Part shown: positions 8,568 through 16,514 of the stretch, one piece after another | How positions within the stretch are numbered: position 1 is the first letter of the stretch | How the letters are laid out: every line of letters begins with the position of its first letter | DNA from: Hyphomicrobiales bacterium | GTDB taxonomy: Bacteria; Pseudomonadota; Alphaproteobacteria; Rhizobiales; Rhizobiaceae | DNA: 63,985 bases | Reading direction: 5' to 3' | Assembly: GCA_900473045.1 (NCBI GenBank) | Contig: UCKS01000021.1 | Location: forward strand, 1-63,985 | Program-made: the position numbers and the translations under genes | Notes under the pieces: generated by a model | Databases searched by the model: none | What the model was told of the DNA's origin: nothing | The model's input: the letters and a program-made list of their open reading frames with translations, nothing else

Positions 8568-9263
8568 TTATTTCTTCGCCTCGTCCGCCAGTGCTGTTAA
8601 GCCCGGCACATTGCAAACAAGGAGTTTCTGGCGGCCACCCTCCACCAGTCCCTTCGCTTCCCAAGCGCTAAGGATTCGCGACACTGTGTGAAGAGTGGTG
8701 CCTGTCATCTCGGCGATGTCCTGTCGCGAGATAGGGAAATCGATACGTATCCCAGCTGCTTCCTTCTTTCCGGCCTGCTCAACCAAACGCAGTACAGTGT
8801 GTGCAACACGCCGCTCGACCTCCTGGGTGGACATCTCACGAATGCGGGCATGAGCTTCCTCTAGGCGCTGGCCAATAGTGTGCAGTGCGGTGACCGCCAA
8901 ATGTGGGTTCTTATCGATGAACTGTGGCCACAACTCCGTTGGCCAGCACAGCGCGATGCTTTCGGACACCGCGAGCGCCGTTCCGGGATAATCGACACGC
9001 TGCAAAGCCTTAGCGAATCCGAAAAGATCGCCAGGATTGACAACTCGAACAATGATCTGTTGACCGTCTGCCGTAACCTGCGTGACTTTCAACCGGCCAT
9101 GCAAAAGCATAAAAAAATGATCGGCGATACCGCCTTGGTCGAAGACGACGTCCCCCGCCGCGACCCTTCTCGGCGCAGCCTGGGCAAGCAGAACGTCCAC
9201 GTCGAGGTCCGTCATTTTGTTAAATAACGCGAAAGACTTCACGAGACTTCTATCGACTTTCAT
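8568..9263 (-). CDS. nnrR: NnrR, Crp/Fnr-family nitric oxide-responsive regulator
   Basis: 231 residues from the ATG at 9263 (GAAGGA seven bases upstream; a GTG at 9287 is less likely). Cyclic-nucleotide-like beta barrel (about 15-130), coiled dimer helix (RIREMSTQEVERRVAHTVLRL), then helix-turn-helix (ISRQDIAEMTGTTLHTVSRILSAWEAKGLVEGGRQKLLV). It lacks the N-terminal cysteine cluster of FNR, as NnrR proteins do. The family activates nirK and nor genes when nitric oxide is present. A TTG-N8-CAA site with a FixK-like arm lies 58-71 bp upstream. It is the likely reader of most such sites in this window. Confidence 0.9.
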   Translation of the reverse strand: MKVDRSLVKSFALFNKMTDLDVDVLLAQAAPRRVAAGDVVFDQGGIADHFFMLLHGRLKVTQVTADGQQIIVRVVNPGDLFGFAKALQRVDYPGTALAVSESIALCWPTELWPQFIDKNPHLAVTALHTIGQRLEEAHARIREMSTQEVERRVAHTVLRLVEQAGKKEAAGIRIDFPISRQDIAEMTGTTLHTVSRILSAWEAKGLVEGGRQKLLVCNVPGLTALADEAKK

Positions 9264-9320
9264 CGGGCATTCCTTCGGCAATGGCACCGAACCACCCTGG
9301 ATGAGAAAGCCCTCCGCGCA

Positions 9321-9334
9321 TTGCGTTCGATCAA
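9321..9334. promoter_or_regulatory. FNR/FixK-family box upstream of nnrR
   Basis: TTGCGTTCGATCAA, a TTG-N8-CAA site whose right arm is the full FixK-type ATCAA. It lies 58 bp before the nnrR ATG, fitting class II activation by FixK/FnrN or autoregulation. Confidence 0.65.
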
Positions 9335-9349
9335 GTGCATTGCCGATTT

Positions 9350-10243
9350 TTAAAGTTTCGAAAAATATTTTCTAGCAATCACCGCGTACCACCTGTCGTC
9401 CCTGATTAATCGGAACCCAAGATTCGAGGGAGGAGTGCCAACTGCGCATCCGCCACCTTTAGGGTCTCTTACGAACGAGGTCATCGGCGAGCGATGCCTT
9501 CCAACAGTAACATATACACCGCAGCCGCGGTCCTCAGAAACAAGGCTGCCAACATCGTTAAGGCGCACCTTGCGGTCGCAGGTGGTGGTCCACTCCCAGA
9601 TATTGCCGCCGAAGTCGGCGACGCCGAATTCATTCACTCCGAAGCTCCCCGCTACCCGCGGCGTTGGATCGCCAAGCTTCCTCTCGGCGGCTTCGCGCTT
9701 GTAGTCTGCGAGCCAGCGTAGCGCTGGGTTTTTGTTGTCAGGATCAATACCCAACGCATCATCTGGAAATTCCTTCCCTGCCGCGAAAGCCAGTTGGCGA
9801 TCACTAGGCAGGCTCCATATCAAGCCAGTCCGGCGTGAAAGCCATACGGCATAGGCCTCGGCGTCATCGTAATTGACACCTGTGACCGGAATATCCAATC
9901 CCCGCGTGACGCCCGGCTCGGGCGTTGTGCAGCCCCCATCATTTATGCATTCGGAATAATCAGACATTGCGACCTGGTATTTCATAATTGTGAGTGGCAG
10001 GGTCTCGGTTGCCTCGACCATGGGAGGATCGATAATTGATGTTCCCTTTGAATACTCTCCGTCGGCGCGGTACTTGAATGAACGCGCCTCGATCGTGACA
10101 GTCTCCGGCACGAAAAGAAGAGCATCTGTTGGAGTTGGTTTCAACAGCTCTGCCTGCCAGGCCAAGGCAAGTACTGCTGCTAATAGAAGGGCCGCTGGCG
10201 TCGCGACTGAAAGCAGCGATATGTGCTTGGCTTTGTCGTTCAT
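9350..10243 (-). CDS. nirV: NirV, formylglycine-generating-enzyme-like protein of denitrifiers
   Basis: 297 residues from the ATG at 10243, chosen because GAGGAGG stands nine bases upstream; the open frame extends further without a better start. An N-terminal membrane segment (ATPAALLLAAVLALAW) precedes an FGE/SUMF1-type domain: GLDIPVTGVNYDDAEAYAVWLSRRTGLIWSLPSDRQL, then NEFGVADFGGNIWEWTTTCD, ending SNLGFRLIRDD. NirV usually follows nirK; its exact job is not established, though copper nitrite reductase maturation is suspected. Here it is 6 kb from nirK, next to nnrR, separated by the ubiquinone genes. Confidence 0.88.
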   Translation of the reverse strand: MNDKAKHISLLSVATPAALLLAAVLALAWQAELLKPTPTDALLFVPETVTIEARSFKYRADGEYSKGTSIIDPPMVEATETLPLTIMKYQVAMSDYSECINDGGCTTPEPGVTRGLDIPVTGVNYDDAEAYAVWLSRRTGLIWSLPSDRQLAFAAGKEFPDDALGIDPDNKNPALRWLADYKREAAERKLGDPTPRVAGSFGVNEFGVADFGGNIWEWTTTCDRKVRLNDVGSLVSEDRGCGVYVTVGRHRSPMTSFVRDPKGGGCAVGTPPSNLGFRLIRDDRWYAVIARKYFSKL

Positions 10244-10649
10244 TGAATGCGGCCTCCTCGGACAGTCCGCGCCTGCGGCAGGTAAAAGTGCCTGGTCTCG
10301 GAGACCCGCCTCGCAGCTTGTATATTGTTGCAGCGCTACTCCGACGTTTTGGGAATGTTGTACGCCGCTGCCACCAACGCTCCTTGACGCAAAGCAAACG
10401 GATAGCGGAAAGTTTGCTGGCGAAGAGCAAGCGACCATAGGAGCATTGCCTTCGGATGATCAGAAAGATCAGCCTTGTTTGCGCCAAGTCAAACAAGCCC
10501 AGGACGGAAGGTCATAGGATACCTCTTCGAATATGAGAGGCTACAATGATCTCCCCCCATTCAGTGAAGGCAATTACTCGTCTCGTTCCCTCCTCCTTAC
10601 GAGTTGTGAGAGTTCTATCCCGACCGCGAGACGCTCGGAGAACGGTGCA
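10244..10649. other. Intergenic region between nirV and the small-gene operon
   Basis: About 405 bp, divergent promoter region for nirV (leftward) and the 10650 operon (rightward). It holds one TTG-N8-CAA site (10479-10492). I see no supported gene; the open frames here are upstream extensions of the two flanking genes. Confidence 0.5.
10479..10492. promoter_or_regulatory. NnrR-type box between nirV and the small-gene operon
   Basis: TTGCGCCAAGTCAA (TTG-N8-CAA), extended by one T on the left and one A on the right. It is 236 bp from the nirV ATG and 158 bp from the ATG at 10650, so it could serve either through a long leader. Confidence 0.5.
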
Positions 10650-11066
10650 ATGAACTCTGCTACTGAAAATTTGGCCCCCTTGGCCAACACGCGCGTTCAT
10701 GCTGCCGTGCGGGAGATCAAGTCCTTGATCAAACGGACGGACCGTGATTGCGGATGCAGTTCGGTAGTGGGTGATTTGCTAAGAAGTCTCTCCCCCAATG
10801 AACAAGGCCCCGTAGTGCGGGAACTTTTCGGCGCGGCAGTGAGACAACGGATGAAGGTGATCGCCTTGTCCGAGCTTCTCAATGATGTCACCGGTTTGTC
10901 GGAACTTCCGGACCGGGGCGAACTCGAAGAGGCATCGATGCTGTTCGAGGACATGGCGGAACAAGCTCGCCTCGGATCCCAGTTTCTAGGGGCCTTATCT
11001 GTCCATTGCACCGACAATCGCATTGCGCGTCCGAACCTTTTCTCAACGAGCGAGTCAGCACAATGA
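10650..11066 (+). CDS. Hypothetical protein, first gene of a three-gene overlapping operon
   Basis: 138 residues from the ATG at 10650 (GGAG nine bases upstream). Mostly helical by composition, with a cysteine pair in DRDCGCSSVVGDLL (about 36-49) and an acidic, Leu/Met-rich C-terminal half (LPDRGELEEASMLFEDMAEQARLGSQFLGAL). No signal peptide or membrane segment. Its stop overlaps the next start (ATGA), so translation is probably coupled. Unrecognised. Position between nirV, a TTG-N8-CAA site and the ubiquinone genes suggests an anaerobic role, which is inference. Confidence 0.55.
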   Translation: MNSATENLAPLANTRVHAAVREIKSLIKRTDRDCGCSSVVGDLLRSLSPNEQGPVVRELFGAAVRQRMKVIALSELLNDVTGLSELPDRGELEEASMLFEDMAEQARLGSQFLGALSVHCTDNRIARPNLFSTSESAQ

Positions 11067-11254
11067 TCGGTGACCTTGAAGAACGGCGACGAGTTGACCT
11101 CCTGGAATTCGCGAGTGCCGGCGGCGGCATGAGTGGTGAATGCCAAACTATCATTGAAGCCCACCTGCTACATGCGTATCGCAAGCCAGAACATGCGCGC
11201 GACTCAATGTGCGTTCCGCAGATGGCGACATCCAGCCAGCGGAGGGGTCGATGA
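11063..11254 (+). CDS. Small hypothetical protein (63 aa), middle gene of the overlapping operon
   Basis: Starts by ATGA overlap with the preceding gene and ends by ATGA overlap with the next, which is strong evidence for an operon. The sequence is charged and Arg-rich (MIGDLEERRRVDLLEFASAGGGMSGECQTIIEAHLLHAYRKPEHARDS), with two cysteines. No family is recognised. Confidence 0.5.
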   Translation: MIGDLEERRRVDLLEFASAGGGMSGECQTIIEAHLLHAYRKPEHARDSMCVPQMATSSQRRGR

Positions 11255-11538
11255 CCAGCTTTATTATCGAGGCCATCGAATTCGACGCTCGTCGAAGAAC
11301 CGGGAGTTTCTTATTAAGACAACAACATGGTCAGTCACATTCGGTTACTGTTTCGCGGCGAGGGCTACTTAACGTAGCTTCACCGCCGAGAGATACTGCG
11401 GGCAGATTCCTCGAATTCGTGGGAATATTCGCAAAAATAGCAGACCGTAGACTTGGCAGTGAAGAGGGTAGGACTTATACGCTCACGGCCGAGGATGTCA
11501 GGCACTGGCTCAGGACCTGCGGCCGCACAAGGAACTGA
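11251..11538 (+). CDS. Small hypothetical protein (95 aa), third gene of the overlapping operon
   Basis: Starts at the ATG at 11251 behind GGAGGGG and overlaps the previous stop by four bases. The first half looks like beta strands (FIIEAIEFDARRRTGSFLLRQQHGQSHSVTVSRRGLL), the second like helices. The C-terminus is basic. Soluble and unrecognised. Its 3' end faces ubiX, 48 bp away. Confidence 0.5.
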   Translation: MTSFIIEAIEFDARRRTGSFLLRQQHGQSHSVTVSRRGLLNVASPPRDTAGRFLEFVGIFAKIADRRLGSEEGRTYTLTAEDVRHWLRTCGRTRN

Positions 11539-11586
11539 ATTCGACGGTTACGGTCGTAAAGAAAAGAGTCCAAAAATCCCATTTGA

Positions 11587-12204
11587 TTAACGTAGTGCCG
11601 CGGTTGCCGATGAGACGACTTCTCGTGCGCCACCGTCCCACGGCCGTGCAAACTGGCGAAGTGGCAGGCCCAGAAGATCAATGGCCCTTGCCGAGATATG
11701 ATGCACTATCTCGGAGACGTCCTGCGGCTTTTGATAGAATCCAGGAACAGGAGGCATCACAATGGCTCCCATTTCGGTGACAGAGACCATGTTCCTGAGA
11801 TGGCCAAGGTGAAGCGGTGTCTCGCGTGCGAGAAGCACGAGCTTCCTCCGCTCCTTCAGTTGGACATCGGCCGCCCTAGTGAGGAGATTGTCGGTATTGC
11901 CACATGCGATAGCCGACAGTGTCCGCATGGAGCAAGGTACGACGATCATACCTGATACCTGAAACGAACCGCTGGCAATTTTAGCGCCAATAGCGCCAAT
12001 GTCGTAAATATAGTCGCTCATCTCCAGCAACGCGGTCACCGCGAGTGGTCCCACTTCGTGCGCCAACGTCTGGCGAGCTGCATTCGAAATGACAAGATGT
12101 GTCTCGATCGACGGGTTCTGACTTAGAAGCTCCAGAACCTGGACTGCCAAGACCGCCCCCGAAGCCCCGGAAACACCTACGACAACTCTGTTAATTGATT
12201 CCAT
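11587..12204 (-). CDS. ubiX: UbiX-type flavin prenyltransferase
   Basis: 205 residues. The N-terminus VVVGVSGASGAVLAVQVLELL is the flavin-binding start of the UbiX/Pad1 family. The conserved block PCSMRTLSAIACGNTDNLLTRAADVQLKERRKLVLLARETPL (about 90-130) binds flavin and the prenyl phosphate. UbiX makes prenylated FMN, the cofactor UbiD needs. The start overlaps the end of ubiD by 14 bp, so the two are translated together. The usual role is decarboxylation of 3-polyprenyl-4-hydroxybenzoate in ubiquinone synthesis; aromatic acid decarboxylation is an alternative. Confidence 0.9.
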   Translation of the reverse strand: MESINRVVVGVSGASGAVLAVQVLELLSQNPSIETHLVISNAARQTLAHEVGPLAVTALLEMSDYIYDIGAIGAKIASGSFQVSGMIVVPCSMRTLSAIACGNTDNLLTRAADVQLKERRKLVLLARETPLHLGHLRNMVSVTEMGAIVMPPVPGFYQKPQDVSEIVHHISARAIDLLGLPLRQFARPWDGGAREVVSSATAALR

Positions 12205-13702
12205 TGTTTACCCCCAGACCAAGTTCTTCCCAGATTGCGCTTACTCGTTCGACGACTGCTGGGGCCATGGAAAGGGGCTGCCCCCAGACGCGTTCAGTTT
12301 CCGGTTGTGTCTTCCAAGTGGCATCAATCCCGAGCTTTCCGCCCAATCCCGGCCTTGGTGATGCGAAATCGAGGTAATCAATCGGCGTATTGCCTAGAAT
12401 CGTCAGATCACGGCTCGCGTCAAAGCGTGTGGAAACTGCCCACATGACGTCCTTCCACGAGCGAACCTGGATGTCGCGATCCACAACGATGATGAGTTTT
12501 GTGTAGGAAAACTGAGGGAGGAAAGACCACAAACCCATCATGATGCGCTGAGCTTGACCGGGGTATTGTTTGTCAATCGAAACAACGATCGCACGGTAGG
12601 AGCAGGCCTCCGGCGGAAGAAACAGATCTACGATTTCCGGAAACTGCCGCTTGATGATTGGGATAAAGAGTTCCGTCATTGCTTCCCCGAGGATCGACGG
12701 CTCGTCGGGGGGTCTGCCTGTGAAGGTCGAAAGATAGTACGGTTTATTGCGCATCGTGATCGCCGAAATGGTCACGACGGGAAACGGTTCAATCGCGTTA
12801 TAGTATCCCGTGTGATCGCCGTATGGACCTTCCATTTCGGTATCGGTGCAGGATACGGTCCCTTCAATGACAATTTCAGCGTTGGCGGGAACAGGAAGCG
12901 AGGATGTCACCGCTTTGGCGATCGACTGGCGGCTGCGGCGCAGCATCCCGGAAAAATCCAGCTCGCTCATCCCTTGAGGCAAGGGCATGACCGCCGCAAG
13001 GATGGCTGCGGGGTCTGCCCCGATCGCGATCGCAATAGGCATGTCGCGACCCGTCGCCTGCCACATCCGATGATGCTGAGCGCCCCCGCGGTGCGCGAGC
13101 CACCTGATAATCAACCTGTCGTGCCCAAGCTTCTGCAACCGGTATATTCCGACATTGATGTCGCCGAAGTCTGGCGACGCAGTGATAACCATCGGCCACG
13201 TTACGAGCGGCGCAGGTTCGCCGGGCCAACAAGTCTGTATCGGCAGCATGTTAAGGTCGATCTCGCTCCCCGAGAAGACCTGCTGCTGACAAGCTGGTCG
13301 GCCCACCCGCTTGCTGCGCATGTTCATGGCCGCCTTAACATGTGGTACTTTCGAAAACGCGTCCCGAAGCGATGTAGGGGGACTGGGACTCCTCAACTCT
13401 GCAAGGTTCGCGGCAAGGTCGCCTATTCCTCCCTCGACCAGACCAAGTCCCATTTCGATCCTGCGACGAGTCCCGAATAAATTTGCAACGACGGGAATTT
13501 GACAGCGAGTGCCATCTGCTTGCAACGGGTTCTCGAAAACGAGCGCTGGACCGCCAGCGGCCAGCACCCTCCGGTGTATTTCGGTTATTTCATGGACCAG
13601 CGAAACAGGCCGCGAGATACGTCGAAGGTCGCCTTGGCGTTCCAGTTCAGCAAGGAACGATTGCAGGCACGTGAAGCAATGGGGGGCTGAAGGTGATCTC
13701 AT
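12191..13702 (-). CDS. ubiD: UbiD-family decarboxylase
   Basis: 503 residues from the ATG at 13702; the frame stays open to 13747, but a regulatory box sits at 13736-13749, which favours the shorter protein. Family landmarks: VANLFGTRRRIEMGLG (about 75-90), GDINVGIYRLQ (about 180), MEGPYGDHTGYY (about 290) and LPPEACSYRAIVVSIDKQYPGQAQRIM (about 370), with the Arg and Glu residues used with prenylated FMN. UbiD removes the carboxyl group of the ubiquinone ring precursor. It forms an operon with ubiX and is divergent from ubiTUV. Confidence 0.9.
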   Translation of the reverse strand: MRSPSAPHCFTCLQSFLAELERQGDLRRISRPVSLVHEITEIHRRVLAAGGPALVFENPLQADGTRCQIPVVANLFGTRRRIEMGLGLVEGGIGDLAANLAELRSPSPPTSLRDAFSKVPHVKAAMNMRSKRVGRPACQQQVFSGSEIDLNMLPIQTCWPGEPAPLVTWPMVITASPDFGDINVGIYRLQKLGHDRLIIRWLAHRGGAQHHRMWQATGRDMPIAIAIGADPAAILAAVMPLPQGMSELDFSGMLRRSRQSIAKAVTSSLPVPANAEIVIEGTVSCTDTEMEGPYGDHTGYYNAIEPFPVVTISAITMRNKPYYLSTFTGRPPDEPSILGEAMTELFIPIIKRQFPEIVDLFLPPEACSYRAIVVSIDKQYPGQAQRIMMGLWSFLPQFSYTKLIIVVDRDIQVRSWKDVMWAVSTRFDASRDLTILGNTPIDYLDFASPRPGLGGKLGIDATWKTQPETERVWGQPLSMAPAVVERVSAIWEELGLGVNNGIN

Positions 13703-13735
13703 GGATTCATCTGACGTCGAAAACCCTTTTCTTCT

Positions 13736-13749
13736 TTGCGCCAGCACAA
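13736..13749. promoter_or_regulatory. NnrR/FNR-type box between ubiD and ubiT
   Basis: TTGCGCCAGCACAA, flanked by T and A, so the symmetry is TTTG-N8-CAAA. It is 34 bp from the ubiD ATG at 13702 and 54 bp from the proposed ubiT ATG at 13803. It could activate both arms of the anaerobic ubiquinone set. Confidence 0.65.
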
Positions 13750-13802
13750 ACTCTCGAACATTCGACGCCCCTACCCTGAAAGCTCACCTCACATTCAGGT
13801 CA

Positions 13803-14303
13803 GCAATGAAGATTCTTTCCATGCTCGAATTTCCCATCATCGTCACACCCTTGTCGGTGATTCAGATTGCAGTCCGAGCGATGCTCGCGCGAATATTGGC
13901 CACACACCCCAATTTGTTCGAGCGTCTGGGGGAACACGGAAAGGCAAAGTTCTGCTTTTCGCCGACTGATGTGCCACTCAGGTTCCTGGTGCAACCTTCC
14001 GCCAAATCGGTAACCGTTGTGAGGCGGCACTCGCAGCATGTTGCCGACGCGACGGTCGAGGGGTCGCTCGGAGATTTACTCGGACTTCTGACCGGCGACT
14101 TCGATGGCGACACGCTTTTTTTCTCGAGAGCCATCACCATCATGGGCGACATGGAAGCCGTACTGGCTCTTCGCAATGCGCTGGACGACGCCGACATCAA
14201 CCTTGTGGATGAAGTCATTGGCAAGCACAGTCCGCTACGTCCCTTCGCTCAGGCATTGCTGACGCACCTCATGCCTTCGAAAGGAGAACCCGGATGGAAC
14301 TGA
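13803..14303 (+). CDS. ubiT: UbiT-like SCP2-domain lipid carrier for oxygen-independent ubiquinone synthesis
   Basis: 166 residues from the ATG at 13803 (AGGTCAG upstream). An in-frame ATG at 13701 is possible, but it overlaps the ubiD start codon and would put the regulatory box inside the gene. The family pattern is clear: VEGSLGDLLGLLTGDFDGDTLFFSRAITIMGDMEAVLALRNALDDADI, matching the (P)DTLFFxRRLxIxGDTExxLxxKNxxDA core of UbiT. UbiT binds ubiquinone precursors and hands them to the UbiU-UbiV hydroxylase. Its end overlaps ubiU by 10 bp. Confidence 0.85.
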   Translation, partial: AMKILSMLEFPIIVTPLSVIQIAVRAMLARILATHPNLFERLGEHGKAKFCFSPTDVPLRFLVQPSAKSVTVVRRHSQHVADATVEGSLGDLLGLLTGDFDGDTLFFSRAITIMGDMEAVLALRNALDDADINLVDEVIGKHSPLRPFAQALLTHLMPSKGEPGWN

Positions 14304-15271
14304 TCTGTCCTGCCGGAACGCCGGCAGCGTTTGCGGAGGCAGTGTCCGCAGGCGCAGATGCGGTCTATTGTGGCTTCCGGGATGAGACGAACGCCCGCAA
14401 TTTTCCTGGATTGAATTTCAGCCGCGAGGAGCTGTCGCAGGCGTTACGCATGGCGAAACCGAAAGGAGTGAAGACATTCGTCGCGCTCAATACTTTCATG
14501 AGAGCAGGCGACGAACGTCTCTGGTATCAGGCTGCCGACGACGCCGTTCGGCTCGGCGCTGACGCCCTTATATTGGCCGACATTGGTCTTATGGCCTACG
14601 TTGCCGAACGGTACCCGAAACAAAGGATTCATGTGTCCGTCCAGGCCTCTGCTTCAAACGTTGATGCAATCGCATTTCTCGTTGAGGCATTCGCTGCCAA
14701 ACGGGTCGTGCTACCCCGGATACTCACCATAGCGGAAATCACGAAGCTGGCGCGCAGGGTCAAGTGCGAACTCGAGGTCTTTGCTTTCGGTGGCCTTTGC
14801 GTCATGGCCGAGGGGCGTTGCTCGCTCTCCTCGTACGCTACAGGCAAGTCGCCCAACATGAACGGAGTATGTTCTCCAGCAAGTCACGTCAAATATCGGC
14901 AGGAAGCCGGAACCATGGTCTCGGAACTAGGCGACTATGTGATCAACCGCTTTGAGGAAGGGCAGGCGGCTGGCTATCCCACACTGTGCAAGGGGCGCTT
15001 CACGGTGGATAAGGATGACGCCTACGCGTTTGAAGACCCCGTCTCCCTGGACGTTCTTGGCCACATCGACGCTCTTAGGGACGCAGGCGTTGTCGCGTTG
15101 AAAATTGAAGGACGTCAACGTGGGAAAGCATACGTCGCACAGGTCGTTTCCACAATGAAAATGGCGTTGACGGCTACGGCTGACGAAAGATCCCAGTTGT
15201 TGAAGGTTCTCTCGAGCCTGAGCGAGGGGCAGAAGACGACGTCCGGCGCACTCGACAAGAAATGGAGATAA
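14294..15271 (+). CDS. ubiU: UbiU, peptidase U32-family subunit of the anaerobic ubiquinone hydroxylase
   Basis: 325 residues. The start is typical (MELICPAGTPAAFAEAVSAGADAVYCGF), and the U32 signature follows (FAFGGLCVMAEGRCSLSSYATGKSPNMNGVCSP). Four cysteines (GLC, GRC, GVC and PTLCKGRF) are placed to hold the 4Fe-4S cluster known in UbiU. With UbiV it hydroxylates the ubiquinone ring using prephenate instead of O2. It is embedded in ubiT-ubiU-ubiV with overlapping or adjacent ends. Confidence 0.92.
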   Translation: MELICPAGTPAAFAEAVSAGADAVYCGFRDETNARNFPGLNFSREELSQALRMAKPKGVKTFVALNTFMRAGDERLWYQAADDAVRLGADALILADIGLMAYVAERYPKQRIHVSVQASASNVDAIAFLVEAFAAKRVVLPRILTIAEITKLARRVKCELEVFAFGGLCVMAEGRCSLSSYATGKSPNMNGVCSPASHVKYRQEAGTMVSELGDYVINRFEEGQAAGYPTLCKGRFTVDKDDAYAFEDPVSLDVLGHIDALRDAGVVALKIEGRQRGKAYVAQVVSTMKMALTATADERSQLLKVLSSLSEGQKTTSGALDKKWR

Positions 15272-15273
15272 AC

Positions 15274-16194
15274 ATGCGTACCAGCACCAGGCTGACCCTT
15301 GGTCCACTCTATTTCCTTTGGGACGAAGCGAAATGGCGCGACTTTTATTTCAGGATTGCGGATGAAGCCCAGATTGACCGTGTTGTCATCGGTGAAACGG
15401 TTTGTTCGAAACGAATGCACTTTATGGAACCCCACGTCGTGGATGTAATCGAACGTCTGACGTCATCTGGCAAGGAGGTTGTTCTTTCAAGTCTGGCGTT
15501 GGTCACGCTGGACAGGGAGGCGCAACTGGTCCGGAGCCTCGCGCAACAGGAGGAGTACGTCGTTGAGGCGAACGACCTTTCCGCACTCCACTTGCTTGCG
15601 GGAAAGCCACACAGTGTAGGGCCGCTGGTCAACGTCTACAACGGCGCGACTGCGCGCTTGCTGGTCGACCGTGGCGCAACAAGCATCTGTCTGCCGCCAG
15701 AACTGCCTTCCAAGTCTGTCTACGATATCGTGTCTGCCCTGCCCGACAGTGATTTCGAAGTCTTCGCTTTCGGCCGCATTCCGCTGGCCATCTCGGCCCG
15801 CTGCGCTCATGCGCGAGCGAAAGGCAACATAAAGGACAATTGCAAATTCGTTTGTGGAGACGAACCGGACGGTCTTTCACTTCGGACGCTCACGGGCCAG
15901 TCTTTTCTCACTCTGAATGGGGTGCAAACCGTCTCGCACACCTGCCAAGCGCTGCTTTTCGAAATTCCGGAAATGATCCAACAGAAAATCACAGGTCTGC
16001 GGCTATCGCCTCAGAACTGTGACATGGTGGCAGTGGCACAGATATACCATGACGTCATCACCGAGGCGACTGAACCAGCACACGCGCTCGAACGCCTTTC
16101 CAAGGTGTATCTGGATGTACCGTTCTCGAATGGATTTCACCACCAGCGTGAGGGCGCGGCCTGGGTTTCGAAGTTCCGAAGCTTGACCGGGTGA
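15274..16194 (+). CDS. ubiV: UbiV, peptidase U32-family partner of UbiU
   Basis: 306 residues from the ATG at 15274, which has GGAGA seven bases upstream (an in-frame ATG at 15262 lies inside ubiU). LGPLYFLWDEAKWRDFYFRIADEAQIDRVVIGETVCSKRMHFM is characteristic of UbiV. Cysteines at GETVCSKR and in SARCAHARAKGNIKDNCKFVCGDE supply the four 4Fe-4S ligands. It forms a heterodimer with UbiU in the soluble ubiquinone complex. Last gene of the ubiTUV unit, convergent with nirK. Confidence 0.92.
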   Translation: MRTSTRLTLGPLYFLWDEAKWRDFYFRIADEAQIDRVVIGETVCSKRMHFMEPHVVDVIERLTSSGKEVVLSSLALVTLDREAQLVRSLAQQEEYVVEANDLSALHLLAGKPHSVGPLVNVYNGATARLLVDRGATSICLPPELPSKSVYDIVSALPDSDFEVFAFGRIPLAISARCAHARAKGNIKDNCKFVCGDEPDGLSLRTLTGQSFLTLNGVQTVSHTCQALLFEIPEMIQQKITGLRLSPQNCDMVAVAQIYHDVITEATEPAHALERLSKVYLDVPFSNGFHHQREGAAWVSKFRSLTG

Positions 16195-16514
16195 ACGCCG
16201 AGATGCTTCGGTTCCCACTCCAGCCAAGATCGCGGTGTGGGCAAGCATTTATCAATTGGCAGTCGCATATATTGGGTTCAGATGATCCCCGACGGCGAAA
16301 GCCCGTCGGGTGTCAGTAAATGGGAGGCGATCCCTGGCGGCGTCGAGAAATTCATAGATTTGGACGGTGCATCGAGATCCCGTCGAAGTCTCAGGCTCTC
16401 AGACCCAAAGACTCGCACTCTTTCCCACCGTGTTGCACTGAATTCCAGAGAGGTTTAACGCCAGTGTGAGAAAAATATGGCCCCCGACTATCGGGAGCCA
16501 CCTTGCGCGAAGGG
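16195..16514. other. Convergent gap between ubiV and nirK
   Basis: 320 bp without a supported gene. A perfect 8-bp stem with a 7-base loop (16288-16310; CCCGACGG paired with CCGTCGGG) and a shorter hairpin near 16481-16500 could help end both transcripts, but neither is followed by a T-run on the + strand. Confidence 0.4.

Noticed and set aside
12554..13480. Long + strand open frame (308 codons) opposite ubiD
   Set aside because: It is the antisense shadow of ubiD, with Arg/His-rich non-protein-like composition and no ribosome site.
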